Made by a program: the position numbers and the translations under genes. Positions 53,613 through 62,115 of a DNA stretch of 64,000 nucleotides are shown piece by piece. The notes beneath the pieces are model-generated. The model did not search any database and was not told the DNA's origin. It saw only the letters and a program-made list of their open reading frames with translations. The stretch is taken from contig NZ_AUAN01000003.1 of NCBI RefSeq assembly GCF_000428745.1, forward strand, positions 110,797 to 174,796. Reading direction: 5' to 3'. This DNA is from Veillonella magna DSM 19857. GTDB taxonomy: Bacteria > Bacillota > Negativicutes > Veillonellales > Veillonellaceae. Each line of letters starts with the position of its first letter. The first letter of the stretch is position 1.

Positions 53613-54923
53613 ATGGCAGAACATGATGAAAATCAAGTCAATCGCAAGGCCAAGGAAGCATTGGACAGTAGCCGAGGACAAGGCAAGCTGAAACAATTGC
53701 TTCTATGGATTGCGGCCCTTATTATAGGGGGAATTCTGGGTTGGATGAATAATCCGGGATTAAACGAATTGTTTAATTTTGTGGCATCAGTGTTTACTAG
53801 ACTGTTCCAATTTATTGCGGTTCCGACAATTACATTGGCGGTTATCACCACTTTGGCAGCATTGGGGTCGAATAAAAACACAGGTCGTATTTTTGCTCAT
53901 GCGGTTACTTATACGCTTCTTACTACAATTTGCGCGGCAGCTGTAGGTTTAGCGCTTTATTTATGGATTCAGCCGGGCAATATTTCTGCCGATCTTATCG
54001 GCGCCGGGGTAGCTCAGGTACCTGAAAAGTTGGGTAAGATTACCTATTATGATCACTTCTTGTCGATTATACCTAATAATCTCCTGCAGCCATTCTTGTC
54101 AGGCAATGTATTGTCGGTAATGCTTATTGCGGCGGCTGTAGGTTTGGCATTAGCTTTTATGCCTAAAACAGAAAATCGTGATGCCTTCTTAAAAATTTTG
54201 TTAGGCTTCCAGGAAGTATTATTTACATTAATTCGTGCATTGCTTTGGATTTTGCCGGTGGGCATTTTGGCTTTTGCGGCTCAGTTGGCAGCACAAATCG
54301 AAGCTGGTGTTATTGTCGGCGCGCTTGGTAAATATACGGCCATTGTTATCGGTGGGAACTTGATTCAGTTCTTTATTGTGATTCCGCTGTTCCTAATTGC
54401 TCGTGGGTTGAATCCTATAACAGTATTCAAAAAAATGTCACCGGCTGTTATGGTGGCACTCTTTACTAAAAGCTCGGCAGGTACTTTGCCTGTAACGTTG
54501 GCTTCGGCAGAACAGAATTTAAAAGCCAATACAGCAGTATCTCGGTTTGTGTTACCGATTTGTACGACTATTAATATGAATGGCTGTGCGGCATTTATTT
54601 TGGTAACGTCTCTTTTCTTGATGCAGAATGCAGGGATGGAATTATCGTTAGGTGAAATGATAGGCTGGCTCTTTATTGCCGTACTGGCAGCCGTAGGTAA
54701 CGCAGGCGTACCGATGGGATGTTACTTCTTGACGTTGTCCTTGATGTCGTCTATTGGCGCGCCGATTGGTCTTATGGGGGTTATTTTGCCGATTTATACT
54801 ATTATTGATATGATTGAAACGGCAGAAAATGTATGGTCTGATTCGGCAGTATGTGCTATGACGGATAAGGATTTGCAAGGTAAGCTTACCGATGAAGACC
54901 AAGCATTGGCACCAAGCATTTAA
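53613..54923 (+). CDS. Dicarboxylate/amino acid:cation symporter (DAACS)
   Basis: This is a GltP/DctA/SstT-type sodium or proton symporter for dicarboxylates, glutamate/aspartate or serine. The 436-residue protein has about eight helices and two hairpins, with TKSSAGTLPVTLASAEQNLK in hairpin 1 and NMNGCAAFILV (helix 7) and GVPMGCYF, DMIETAENVWSDS near the end. The NMNG motif replaces the NMDG of many dicarboxylate members. A GGAGG precedes the ATG. The C-terminus KLTDEDQALAPSI is short. Confidence 0.92.
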   Translation: MAEHDENQVNRKAKEALDSSRGQGKLKQLLLWIAALIIGGILGWMNNPGLNELFNFVASVFTRLFQFIAVPTITLAVITTLAALGSNKNTGRIFAHAVTYTLLTTICAAAVGLALYLWIQPGNISADLIGAGVAQVPEKLGKITYYDHFLSIIPNNLLQPFLSGNVLSVMLIAAAVGLALAFMPKTENRDAFLKILLGFQEVLFTLIRALLWILPVGILAFAAQLAAQIEAGVIVGALGKYTAIVIGGNLIQFFIVIPLFLIARGLNPITVFKKMSPAVMVALFTKSSAGTLPVTLASAEQNLKANTAVSRFVLPICTTINMNGCAAFILVTSLFLMQNAGMELSLGEMIGWLFIAVLAAVGNAGVPMGCYFLTLSLMSSIGAPIGLMGVILPIYTIIDMIETAENVWSDSAVCAMTDKDLQGKLTDEDQALAPSI

Positions 54924-55008
54924 CTTTATAATGATATTGGAATAATGATATTGGAAGTTGAATAACATCTATAAACATATACGAGAGAGAGTTTCTTAAG
55001 CCCTAATT

Positions 55009-55048
55009 AAAATATCGCTTTACGTGTTAACGTAAAGCGATATTTTTT
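55009..55048 (+). terminator. Terminator after the symporter gene
   Basis: A perfect 15-bp stem (55011-55025 with 55030-55044) with a GTTA loop ends in TTTTTT. Confidence 0.93.
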
Positions 55049-55058
55049 AAAAAAAGAC

Positions 55059-55087
55059 TTGCAATTTAAAAGTAAACATGATATATT
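55059..55087 (+). promoter_or_regulatory. Promoter of the tRNA cluster
   Basis: TTGCAA (55059-55064) and TATATT (55082-55087) are 17 bases apart, 33 bases before tRNA-Asp. Confidence 0.8.
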
Positions 55088-55119
55088 ATACAAGTACCTG
55101 ACGTGAGCGTCAGATACGC

Positions 55120-55195
55120 GGCCCCGTGGTGTAGCGGTTAACATGTCGCCCTGTCACGGCGAAGATCGTCAGTTCAAATCTGATCGGGGTCGCCA
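55120..55195 (+). tRNA. tRNA-Asp(GTC)
   Basis: 76 nt; acceptor GGCCCCG pairs with CGGGGTC, the anticodon stem TCGCC/GGCGA encloses CTGTCAC with anticodon GTC, and CCA is encoded. Confidence 0.95.
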
Positions 55196-55208
55196 TTTTT
55201 TTATTCAT

Positions 55209-55284
<76 letters not shown>

Positions 55285-55296
55285 TTAAAAGAATAT

Positions 55297-55382
55297 GCGG
55301 TTGTGGTGGAATGGCAGACACGCCATCTTGAGGGGGTGGTGAGCGTACGCTCGTATGGGTTCAAGTCCCATCAACCGCACCA
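55297..55382 (+). tRNA. tRNA-Leu(GAG)
   Basis: 86 nt with a long variable arm. Acceptor GCGGTTG pairs with CAACCGC; the anticodon stem CCATC/GGTGG encloses TTGAGGG, giving anticodon GAG. CCA is encoded. A shifted loop giving TGA is disfavoured by weaker stem pairing. Confidence 0.9.
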
Positions 55383-55387
55383 AGCGT

Positions 55388-55425
55388 AAGAGTACATCGT
55401 GAGTATGACGATGTACTCTTTTTTA
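55388..55425 (+). terminator. Terminator of the tRNA cluster
   Basis: A perfect 13-bp stem (55388-55400 with 55108-offset arm ending 55420) ends in TTTTTT and closes the tRNA-Asp-Phe-Leu transcript. Confidence 0.9.
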
Positions 55426-55497
55426 TATTATTGCGTTGATGTTGATTTGTTGCTATCATTGAAGTATCACATATAGTTGTACGAAAAGGAGTCTCTT

Positions 55498-56448
55498 ATG
55501 AATGATAAAACCGTAGTACTTAATGCAGGCTTGGTAAATTATGATGGTAATGTAGATTATTCATCTATTGCTTCTGAGGTTATTATTTATGATGAAACAC
55601 CGGAAGATCTGATTTTGGAACGTGTTCAAGGTGCTACTGTAGTAGTGACGAAAGAAATGAAGGTGCCGGGTAAGATTATTCGTCAATTCCCGGATAGCGT
55701 GAAGATGATTTGTGAAGCAGGTACGGGATACAACAATATTGATCTTGATGCAGTTCGAGAAAAAGGGATTATGCTCTGTAATATTCCGACATATAGTAGT
55801 GAACGCGTAGCTCACACGGGAATTATGATGATGCTGAATTTAGCCAGTGAAATGCAAAAGCAGATACGTATGTTGGCAGAGGGGAATCATGATAATTTCC
55901 ACAAGCATTTAATGGTCAAACATGTAGAGTTAAACGGAAAGACATTGGGACTCATCGGTTATGGTAATATTGCAAAAGAAATGAGTAAGGTAGCTCAAGC
56001 ATTGGGAATGCGTGTCATTGTTTCAACAAGAACACCTCGCGAAGATAGTGAGGGTGTACACTTCACAGATTTTGATACCGTGCTACGAGAAAGTGATTTT
56101 CTGTCATTGAATTGTCCATTGAATGAAACAACACGGCACATGATTAATAAAGCAGCATTAGATAAGATGAAATCTTCCGCATATATTATTAATACCGCAC
56201 GAGGTGCTCTTATTGATGAGGAAGCATTGATTAGAGCCTTACAAGAAGGAGTTATTGCCGGAGCCGGTTTAGACGTACAAGAAGTAGAGCCCTTAGACGA
56301 GAACAGTCCATTATTTACGATGGACTCTGTTATTATTACTCCGCATATGGGATGGCGCGGCTTAGAAACGAGACGGCGTTTAATTGATTTGTTGCGGGAG
56401 AACATTAAGGCTTTCGCGAAGGGACAACCGATTAATCGCGTCGATTAA
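55498..56448 (+). CDS. D-isomer-specific 2-hydroxyacid dehydrogenase
   Basis: This NAD(P)-dependent dehydrogenase (316 residues) belongs to the D-3-phosphoglycerate/hydroxypyruvate/D-lactate group. The Rossmann motif is GLIGYGNIAKEM near residue 150; catalytic elements are the Arg in NTARGALID, the Glu in LDVQEVEPL and the His in ITPHMGWRG. There is no ACT domain, so a regulated SerA is unlikely. The start at 55498 follows AAAAGGAG; an earlier in-frame ATG at 55477 has none. The exact substrate is not readable. Confidence 0.9.
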   Translation: MNDKTVVLNAGLVNYDGNVDYSSIASEVIIYDETPEDLILERVQGATVVVTKEMKVPGKIIRQFPDSVKMICEAGTGYNNIDLDAVREKGIMLCNIPTYSSERVAHTGIMMMLNLASEMQKQIRMLAEGNHDNFHKHLMVKHVELNGKTLGLIGYGNIAKEMSKVAQALGMRVIVSTRTPREDSEGVHFTDFDTVLRESDFLSLNCPLNETTRHMINKAALDKMKSSAYIINTARGALIDEEALIRALQEGVIAGAGLDVQEVEPLDENSPLFTMDSVIITPHMGWRGLETRRRLIDLLRENIKAFAKGQPINRVD

Positions 56449-56531
56449 TCGAGAGTATGTATAAATTTTTTCGCCTAAAGCGGGAGTGTATGATAAGCTC
56501 TTTTTTCTTATAAGTAATAGGATATACAATG

Positions 56532-56592
56532 AAAATCCGTTGTCGGTAATCACATCGCGATATACAATGTGATGTTCGCAACGGATTTTTTG
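56532..56592 (+). terminator. Terminator after the dehydrogenase gene
   Basis: A long hairpin pairs AAATCCGTTG with its complement GCAACGGATTT and encloses an inner ATCACAT/ATGTGAT stem, then TTTTTT. Confidence 0.88.
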
Positions 56593-56740
56593 TTGCATCT
56601 ACATCTAAAAAGAGGAATTTTAAATATGAGTGAAGAATAATAAAAATGACATCTGTACATTGTGATGAAGAGTGTGCGAAAACTACGGACGAAAGAGTAA
56701 TGCGGATGCCGCAACACATATGTATAAAAGGAGTTCTCTG

Positions 56741-57532
56741 GTGAGAATGAAAGGAGTGACGTTTGTGGCTATTTATTTGGCAGATATCAAAGACTGTAAA
56801 AAGAAAGGAACATCGTTACGTACTTATACACTATATGTGCCAGAAGGCATGCATTGGACCGGTGGTGCTCATATGCGCGTGGCGCTCTACGAGGGATTGT
56901 CGCCGGAGCTGGCACAAAAGATAAAGCAAGCTGATAAAGAAACACGGTGCGCATTGTTGGGCGGAATAACGGAAGCCGATTTTGATCCTGCGTTTACGAG
57001 AACGTTTTCTATTTCTACTAGAGAATGTGATAATGCGATTGTATTTTCTACGCGTATAGCTGCGGAGCCGTCCTTATTTAAAAAGACCCTAGGAGAGTAT
57101 CAAGTAGGTGACGGGATTTTTATTTTGACATCGGCTACGCATCTTCGTGTTCCGCCGAAGGGTCCTATTGTAGCTTTGACTATGGGCGTTGGTCTGTCCA
57201 GTTTGCATGCATTTATTCGTGATCTACTGGAAGCCGGTGGTGATGGTCCTATTCTTTCGTTAAATGTAGCCGAACCATTGGAAGAGTTGACCGAACTGGA
57301 AGTACACGATGAACGTGTGCGTTATATGTATAAGAATAATAGATATAGTTTTGAACAAGCAGTAAAAAAACTAATGGAAGACAGTATTTTAGTAGAACAA
57401 GGACGTTTTATTGTTATCGGCGGTCATCGTTTTATGAAAGAGTGGATAGCTTTTTTAGAAAACAATGGAGTGGCACAAGATAGAATTTTCCTTGATCGAC
57501 CTGATGAACAGCGAGCTATTTATATTAAATGA
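56741..57532 (+). CDS. Ferredoxin-reductase-like protein of unknown function
   Basis: I do not recognise a named family. From residue 8 the protein (264 residues here) shows an FNR-like order: a strand-rich N-terminal half (TYTLYVPEGMHWTGGAHMRVAL, SISTRECDNAIVFSTRI), then GPIVALTMGVGLSSLHAFIRDLLEAGGDGPILSLNVAEP resembling the NAD(P)-binding half, and a C-terminal YSFEQAVKKLMEDSILVEQGRFIVIGGHRFMKEWIAFLENNG with the VIGG-type helix cap. Start 56741 (GTG) follows AAAAGGAG at 56726-56733; a GTG at 56765 with AAGGAG is also possible. Confidence 0.75.
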   Translation: MRMKGVTFVAIYLADIKDCKKKGTSLRTYTLYVPEGMHWTGGAHMRVALYEGLSPELAQKIKQADKETRCALLGGITEADFDPAFTRTFSISTRECDNAIVFSTRIAAEPSLFKKTLGEYQVGDGIFILTSATHLRVPPKGPIVALTMGVGLSSLHAFIRDLLEAGGDGPILSLNVAEPLEELTELEVHDERVRYMYKNNRYSFEQAVKKLMEDSILVEQGRFIVIGGHRFMKEWIAFLENNGVAQDRIFLDRPDEQRAIYIK

Positions 57533-57555
57533 GATGGTGGATTATGTAGAATAAA

Positions 57556-57595
57556 AAGAGAGATGATTTCCGGATATGAAATCATCTCTCTTTCT
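57556..57595. terminator. Bidirectional terminator
   Basis: A 14-bp stem (GAGAGATGATTTC paired with GAAATCATCTCTC) has an A-tract and a T-tract at its ends and separates convergent genes. Confidence 0.9.
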
Positions 57596-57662
57596 TGATA
57601 TAGGGGAGAGTATTATACAACGCATATGTTGTATGTGAAATGTAGTCAGAAAGGAAAGACGC

Positions 57663-58460
57663 TTAGTAGTCGCTACGATATAGACCGGGTTTACGATCAT
57701 GAAATACATTGATGCGTTGACGAATATCTTTTAATATAGATAAATCAATACTAGCTGTCCGTACCTGCTCGGTACCGTCTAAGTGAAGAATTTCTTCGCC
57801 CCATGGATCTAATAGAAGAGAGTTACCGGCGCAGGTGACCTTCCCCAACTGACCGCAACCGTTCACGGCGCATAAGAACATTTGATTTTCTACTGCTCGG
57901 GCTATATTCAGTATTTCCCAATGACGTAAGCGAATCGTAGGCCATTGTGCAGGTACAAAGAAAAGATCTACTCCTTGTAATGCGGCGGTACGTACTAATT
58001 CGGGAAAGCGAATATCGTAACAAATGCAGCTAGAGCAAGGAATATCATCCAGCATAAAATGATGAATGTGATTACCGCCAGTAAAGAATTTTTCTTCTTT
58101 TGCCGGGCTGAAGCCATGTATTTTGTCATATTCGGAAATTACCGAACCCTGTCGGTCAAGGACGTATGTAGTATTATATACACACCCTTTTTTTACGGTA
58201 GCTACCGATCCGCCGACGATATTCACGGCATGTTTTTCGGCAAAGTCGGATAGAAAGTGGCGGGTACGCTCGCCGTCGGGATCAGCCATATCCTTGAGCG
58301 CCGGAGTCGGCGCAAAACCGGTATTCCAAGTTTCGGGCAAGACGATAATATCGGGATGACTGGCCACTGCTTCGGTAAGAAGTTGTTCGACCCGTGTATA
58401 GTTAGCCGCAACGTCACCGACAGTGACGGCGAATTGTACAAGTGCTATATTTTTTTTCAT
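57663..58460 (-). CDS. Carbon-nitrogen hydrolase (omega-amidase, Nit2-like)
   Basis: This 265-residue nitrilase-superfamily amidase would hydrolyse alpha-ketoglutaramate-type amides. The catalytic triad is visible: Glu in IVLPETWNTGF, Lys in YDKIHGFSPAKEEKFF and Cys in CICYDIRFPELVRTAAL. The start at 58460 follows GGGAGGG. An upstream in-frame ATG (58529) is unlikely. Other superfamily roles (nitrilase, biotinidase-like) are excluded by the omega-amidase-like YDIRFPEL and WPTIRLRHWEILNIARAVENQ segments. Confidence 0.9.
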   Translation of the reverse strand: MKKNIALVQFAVTVGDVAANYTRVEQLLTEAVASHPDIIVLPETWNTGFAPTPALKDMADPDGERTRHFLSDFAEKHAVNIVGGSVATVKKGCVYNTTYVLDRQGSVISEYDKIHGFSPAKEEKFFTGGNHIHHFMLDDIPCSSCICYDIRFPELVRTAALQGVDLFFVPAQWPTIRLRHWEILNIARAVENQMFLCAVNGCGQLGKVTCAGNSLLLDPWGEEILHLDGTEQVRTASIDLSILKDIRQRINVFHDRKPGLYRSDY

Positions 58461-58702
58461 TATATTCCCTCCCTTAATAGCCAAGATGATATACACTTTC
58501 AGTATATGAGTGGGAGAAAGGCTTGTCAATATAGAGAAATTTACTGCGAAAATACTAAAAAAATGGTAAAATATATCGTAAAAGCAAAAAGAGATATAGT
58601 TGAGGGAGTTTGGCGTTGTATCGCAACAAAAATAAGTTCCTAATGATTGAATGGAAAGATACTTACAATAAATGGCGGATACGTAGGAGGTTACATGTTA
58701 TC

Positions 58703-59512
58703 ATGAAAAAAATATATATTCTCTGCGCGTTGCTCATAGGTCTTGTGGTAATCATAGCCGGATGTAGCTTTGGAGCGGCGCCGACGACAGAGTCAAAGCC
58801 CGAGGCAAAGGCTCCGGTGCAAGAGAAGGTAGCGACAGCAGTACCCAAAGGAATCCCGGTATTGATGTATCACAAAATTGGACCTGATAAGGATAATGAT
58901 GCGGTGCTTCGCGAGGATTTGTTCTTAGCACAAATGAAATTTTTAAAGGACAAGGGATTCCATCCGATTACAATGGAGCAGTTATATGACTATGTAACAA
59001 GCGGTAAAGCAGTGCCCGTAAAACCGGTAGTGCTGACGTTCGATGATGGGTATGCAGATACATATTCCGTTGTGTATCCGGCGCTGAAGAAATATGGATT
59101 TGCCGCAACTGTGTATGTAAATCCCGGTGATGTAGGACAGCGATTGACGTGGGAGCAGATTAAAGAAATGAAAGATGACGGCGTTACTATTGCCAGTCAT
59201 GGCTATGATCACGTACGAATGAATGAATTGTCAGCGGAGGCAAAGAAAGATAATATTGTTAAAGCACAACAAGCGCTTAAGGATAAACTGGACATTGATA
59301 ATGTATGGTTTTGCTATCCTTACGGACGGGTAGATGCTCAGGCAGAAACGGCGGCCAAGGAAGCAGGTATTCGATTGGCGGTAACGATGAATCCGGGATG
59401 GGTACATCAAGGTGATAATCCACTTACATTACATCGTATTTGGATAGGTAATGCCGTTGATTTAGCGCATTTCGAAGAGCGCATTACGACAGAACAGTAT
59501 ACAGACTTATAA
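58703..59512 (+). CDS. Polysaccharide deacetylase lipoprotein
   Basis: This is a NodB-type deacetylase of cell-surface glycans. The signal peptide ends VIIAGC with lipidated Cys21. The NodB motifs are VLTFDDGYADTYSVV (catalytic Asp pair), ASHGYDHVRMN (SHxxxH metal ligands) and the aromatic VWFCYPYGRVD. The 269-residue length fits. Start 58703 follows AGGAGG by 12 bases, rather long, but no better in-frame start exists. It is the first gene of a three-gene set with a phosphodiester glycosidase and an anchored protein. Confidence 0.92.
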   Translation: MKKIYILCALLIGLVVIIAGCSFGAAPTTESKPEAKAPVQEKVATAVPKGIPVLMYHKIGPDKDNDAVLREDLFLAQMKFLKDKGFHPITMEQLYDYVTSGKAVPVKPVVLTFDDGYADTYSVVYPALKKYGFAATVYVNPGDVGQRLTWEQIKEMKDDGVTIASHGYDHVRMNELSAEAKKDNIVKAQQALKDKLDIDNVWFCYPYGRVDAQAETAAKEAGIRLAVTMNPGWVHQGDNPLTLHRIWIGNAVDLAHFEERITTEQYTDL

Positions 59513-59531
59513 TTGAGGATGGGAGATAACT

Positions 59532-60479
59532 ATGAAATCGTTCTTTCGAAAAGCATGGGTAAAGTTTATCCTTGTTATGTTTATTTTTACCGCGGTATCA
59601 GCGCCGTTCATTGTTTTGTTCGGTCCGTTTGATAATATTAAGCGCACCGTAGTGGGGGCAATCATGCGGTCGCGGCATCCGCATTATATTACGTGGCTTT
59701 TCGACCAAGATGAGCTTAATGCCATATTAGGCTCGGTAGGAACCGTGCGCAGTCAGGACTTGTTTAAATTTAAGGCCAGAGAAGATAATACATTAAAGCT
59801 ACGTAAAATTGAATCCAGTCGCTATGTAGGCTATTTATTGGAAATTCCGGATCCCCGTCGTATTCACGTAGCTACGGCGAAGAATATCCAAGAAAAAGGA
59901 GAAACTACCAGTAATATCGCCAAGGATAATGATGCGGTAGCGGCTATTAACGGCGGTGGGTTCCACGATCCGAATGGTACGGGTACAGGGCGCTTGCCGT
60001 ATGGCTTTATCTTGCGCGATGGCAAATATGTTATTGGTCAGGATGTAGGCCCTGATGAAAACGTAGATTTCGTAGGCTTTACCAAGAGCGGTAACCTTAT
60101 TGCCGGTAATTATAATAAGACGGAGTTAGCAGATATGGAAGCTTCCGAAGGAATTACTTTCGGACCACCATTGATTGTGAATGGTAAGAAGATGATTACC
60201 GAAGGTGATGGCGGTTGGGGGATTGGTCCGCGTACAGCCATCGGTCAGAAAAAAGATGGTACGGTTATCTTCTTAGTTATTGATGGACGTCAACCGGGAT
60301 ATTCTACCGGAGCGACCTTGCGTGATGTACAGGATGTTCTTTATGCCGAAGGTTGTTATATTGCCGCTAATTTAGATGGCGGTTCCAGTACGACATTGTA
60401 TTATAATGGTAAAGTAGTCAATAAACCAGCGGATTTATTGGGTGAACGTATGATTCCGACGGCGTTCATTGTTAAGTAA
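59532..60479 (+). CDS. Phosphodiester glycosidase family protein (NAGPA domain)
   Basis: This 315-residue protein has one N-terminal membrane helix (about 13-32) and an external phosphodiester alpha-N-acetylglucosaminidase-like (NAGPA) domain. Core motifs are AAINGGGFHDPNGTG, GPRTAIGQKKDGTVIFLVIDGRQPGYSTGATL and the catalytic-site ANLDGGSSTTLYYNG. Such domains cleave sugar-1-phosphodiester links and occur in proteins modifying surface polysaccharides. It lies between the deacetylase and an anchored propeller-like protein, 19 and 11 bases apart. Confidence 0.92.
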   Translation: MKSFFRKAWVKFILVMFIFTAVSAPFIVLFGPFDNIKRTVVGAIMRSRHPHYITWLFDQDELNAILGSVGTVRSQDLFKFKAREDNTLKLRKIESSRYVGYLLEIPDPRRIHVATAKNIQEKGETTSNIAKDNDAVAAINGGGFHDPNGTGTGRLPYGFILRDGKYVIGQDVGPDENVDFVGFTKSGNLIAGNYNKTELADMEASEGITFGPPLIVNGKKMITEGDGGWGIGPRTAIGQKKDGTVIFLVIDGRQPGYSTGATLRDVQDVLYAEGCYIAANLDGGSSTTLYYNGKVVNKPADLLGERMIPTAFIVK

Positions 60480-60490
60480 TAGGAGGCGTT

Positions 60491-61423
60491 ATGAAATCAT
60501 TCGGCAAGATTTGCACGGCCTTTGTAGTAGGCCTTCTATTACAGGGCGGTGTGTACTATTATTTGGATCAAGTATACTTGGCACCGACTACGGATTTTGC
60601 TGTAAGCAATGCATCGCAGGAAAAGGACGGCAATTTTCCTGATGTTACGGAAGGACGTAAATATTATTCGGAAGGGCATAAGTACATGGCCGTGGTTACC
60701 AATGATGCGGTTAAAATTTATACATCCGGCAAGAAAGAACCAACCAAGCTTGATCTCAAGGGGCGAATGGTAAGCTACTTCGAGTGGCTACCTGACCGTG
60801 ATTTGGCAATCATGGGATTATACGGCGGACCTAAGGATGCTGTTGTGTTAGCGCGCATCGATCCGGAAAATCCGGACCATGAAGTGGATACGACAATGGA
60901 GGATTTACCATCGGATAGCCGTATCACGGAAGCGGCTTTTTCCACGGCAACTAATGTGGTATACATGAAAATTAAGGTAGCGGAGAATGCATATCGTATT
61001 TACCGTACCGATGCCAACTATGACACGCGTCGTGTGTATATGCAGGCTTCTAATATCGGTCGCATTGCAGTTTTTTATGATGAAGATCGCTTCTTCTACG
61101 ATAATGTGCGTACCGGCGATGTCTTTATGTTCAACGGCACCGAGGGTGGATGGCGTGTTATCAATCCGCCGGGACGATATCGCCTTATCGGTGTTGATAT
61201 GAATAAGGATATTTATATTGCCAAGGTGAATAAAGAAGACGAAGTATTATCTCTTAGCAAGGGGCGCCTTGGGGTAGGCTTTGAAACGATTCATACCTTT
61301 GATTCGCCGCAAACTTTGAGCACGATTACCGTTGCCTCAATTAAGAAAAATATGGAAGACGGTACCTATGGTACTTCTTCGTCGAAGGATGATGCAAGCG
61401 ATTCATCGGATAAGAAAAAATAA
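60491..61423 (+). CDS. Membrane-anchored, possibly beta-propeller protein of unknown function
   Basis: I do not recognise the family. The 310-residue protein has an N-terminal membrane anchor (about 6-24) and an external domain with regularly spaced strand motifs (KYMAVVTNDAVKIYTSG, FEWLPDRDLAIMGLYGGP, AFSTATNVVYMKIK, RIAVFYDEDRFFYDN, RYRLIGVDMNKDIYIAKV), a spacing that suggests propeller blades. The C-terminus is a Ser/Asp/Lys-rich tail. It is cotranscribed with the glycosidase and deacetylase genes and probably works with them on a surface polymer. Confidence 0.75.
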   Translation: MKSFGKICTAFVVGLLLQGGVYYYLDQVYLAPTTDFAVSNASQEKDGNFPDVTEGRKYYSEGHKYMAVVTNDAVKIYTSGKKEPTKLDLKGRMVSYFEWLPDRDLAIMGLYGGPKDAVVLARIDPENPDHEVDTTMEDLPSDSRITEAAFSTATNVVYMKIKVAENAYRIYRTDANYDTRRVYMQASNIGRIAVFYDEDRFFYDNVRTGDVFMFNGTEGGWRVINPPGRYRLIGVDMNKDIYIAKVNKEDEVLSLSKGRLGVGFETIHTFDSPQTLSTITVASIKKNMEDGTYGTSSSKDDASDSSDKKK

Positions 61424-61491
61424 TAATTAGTAAAAATTATAATATTATTAAAATCTGATTAAAGATTGTAGTTGCGTAATTAGCATAGGCT

Positions 61492-61518
61492 AAAAGACCT
61501 GCTTTAGCAGGTCTTTTT
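61492..61518 (+). terminator. Terminator after the envelope cassette
   Basis: A perfect 12-bp stem AAAAGACCTGCT/AGCAGGTCTTTT with a two-base loop ends in TTTTT. It marks the end of the three-gene transcript. Confidence 0.88.
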
Positions 61519-61547
61519 CATAAGCGACTAAGTAAGGAGGAAATAAA

Positions 61548-61868
61548 ATGGCTAAAATCAAAATTCAAAAGAATTTAAGTGACGCAGATATGTTTAAAGG
61601 CTTTACGGAAGAGGAAACATTTGAGAATGCCATGCTTCGCGGCGAAGGGCTTAGACAAGCGAAAATCGCCAAGAAAAAAGCTGTTGAAAATAAACAAGAT
61701 GCTTTCTATCGTGAGTTCCTGACAGAAAAAATCGAGACGCAAATCGGCAAGATGCTGTTAGAGATAAAAATGGAGTATTATAAGGATGGTATAAATAATT
61801 TTTATGTCCAGGTAAAAAAAGAAGGCAAAAATATAGTTTTGGAAACAGGGCCGAAAAAATTAAAATAG
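61548..61868 (+). CDS. Small basic protein of unknown function
   Basis: I do not recognise the family. The 106-residue, strongly Lys-rich protein is predicted to be largely helical: KNLSDADMFKGFTEEETFENAMLRGEGLRQAKIAKKKAVENKQDAF reads like one long amphipathic coil, followed by REFLTEKIETQIGKMLLEIKMEYYKDG and a short strand tail. GGAGG precedes the ATG. It follows the previous terminator and precedes the carboxyltransferase leader, so it appears to be a stand-alone gene. Confidence 0.7.
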   Translation: MAKIKIQKNLSDADMFKGFTEEETFENAMLRGEGLRQAKIAKKKAVENKQDAFYREFLTEKIETQIGKMLLEIKMEYYKDGINNFYVQVKKEGKNIVLETGPKKLK

Positions 61869-61923
61869 TCTAAAATTAAGAAAAACAGCGCTCATAGATG
61901 ATTATTCCGTATTAAAAAATGTG

Positions 61924-61952
61924 TTGACAAAGGCATGTATAAGTAGTCTAAT
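61924..61952 (+). promoter_or_regulatory. Promoter of the carboxyltransferase gene
   Basis: TTGACA (61924-61929) and TCTAAT (61947-61952) are 17 bases apart. Transcription would start near 61959. Confidence 0.85.
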
Positions 61953-61958
61953 AGTGTT

Positions 61959-62115
61959 GTGGCGTAAACAAGCCTGTCTTTATTTTTAAGATAGTGACTT
62001 GTGAGACGCAATCTGTAGAATAATGATTTGAATCGCAAACATCTGTGAAATGTGGAAGATTTTACAGAGTCGGCAGTGTTCGATTCATCTCAAATGTGAA
62101 GGAGAAGGATTAATA
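61959..62115 (+). promoter_or_regulatory. Structured leader of the carboxyltransferase gene
   Basis: A leader of about 155 nt begins with a branched stem: GCGT (61962-61965) with ACGC (62006-62009), CAAG with CTTG, and a hairpin CTGTCTT/AAGATAG inside. No terminator or known riboswitch is recognised in it. The ribosome site is GAAGGAG near 62098-62104. Confidence 0.45.

Noticed and set aside
55297..55382. tRNA-Ser(TGA) reading of the third tRNA
   Set aside because: The alternative anticodon loop needs a poorer stem; the CCATC/GGTGG stem places GAG at the anticodon, and the arm shape fits leucine.
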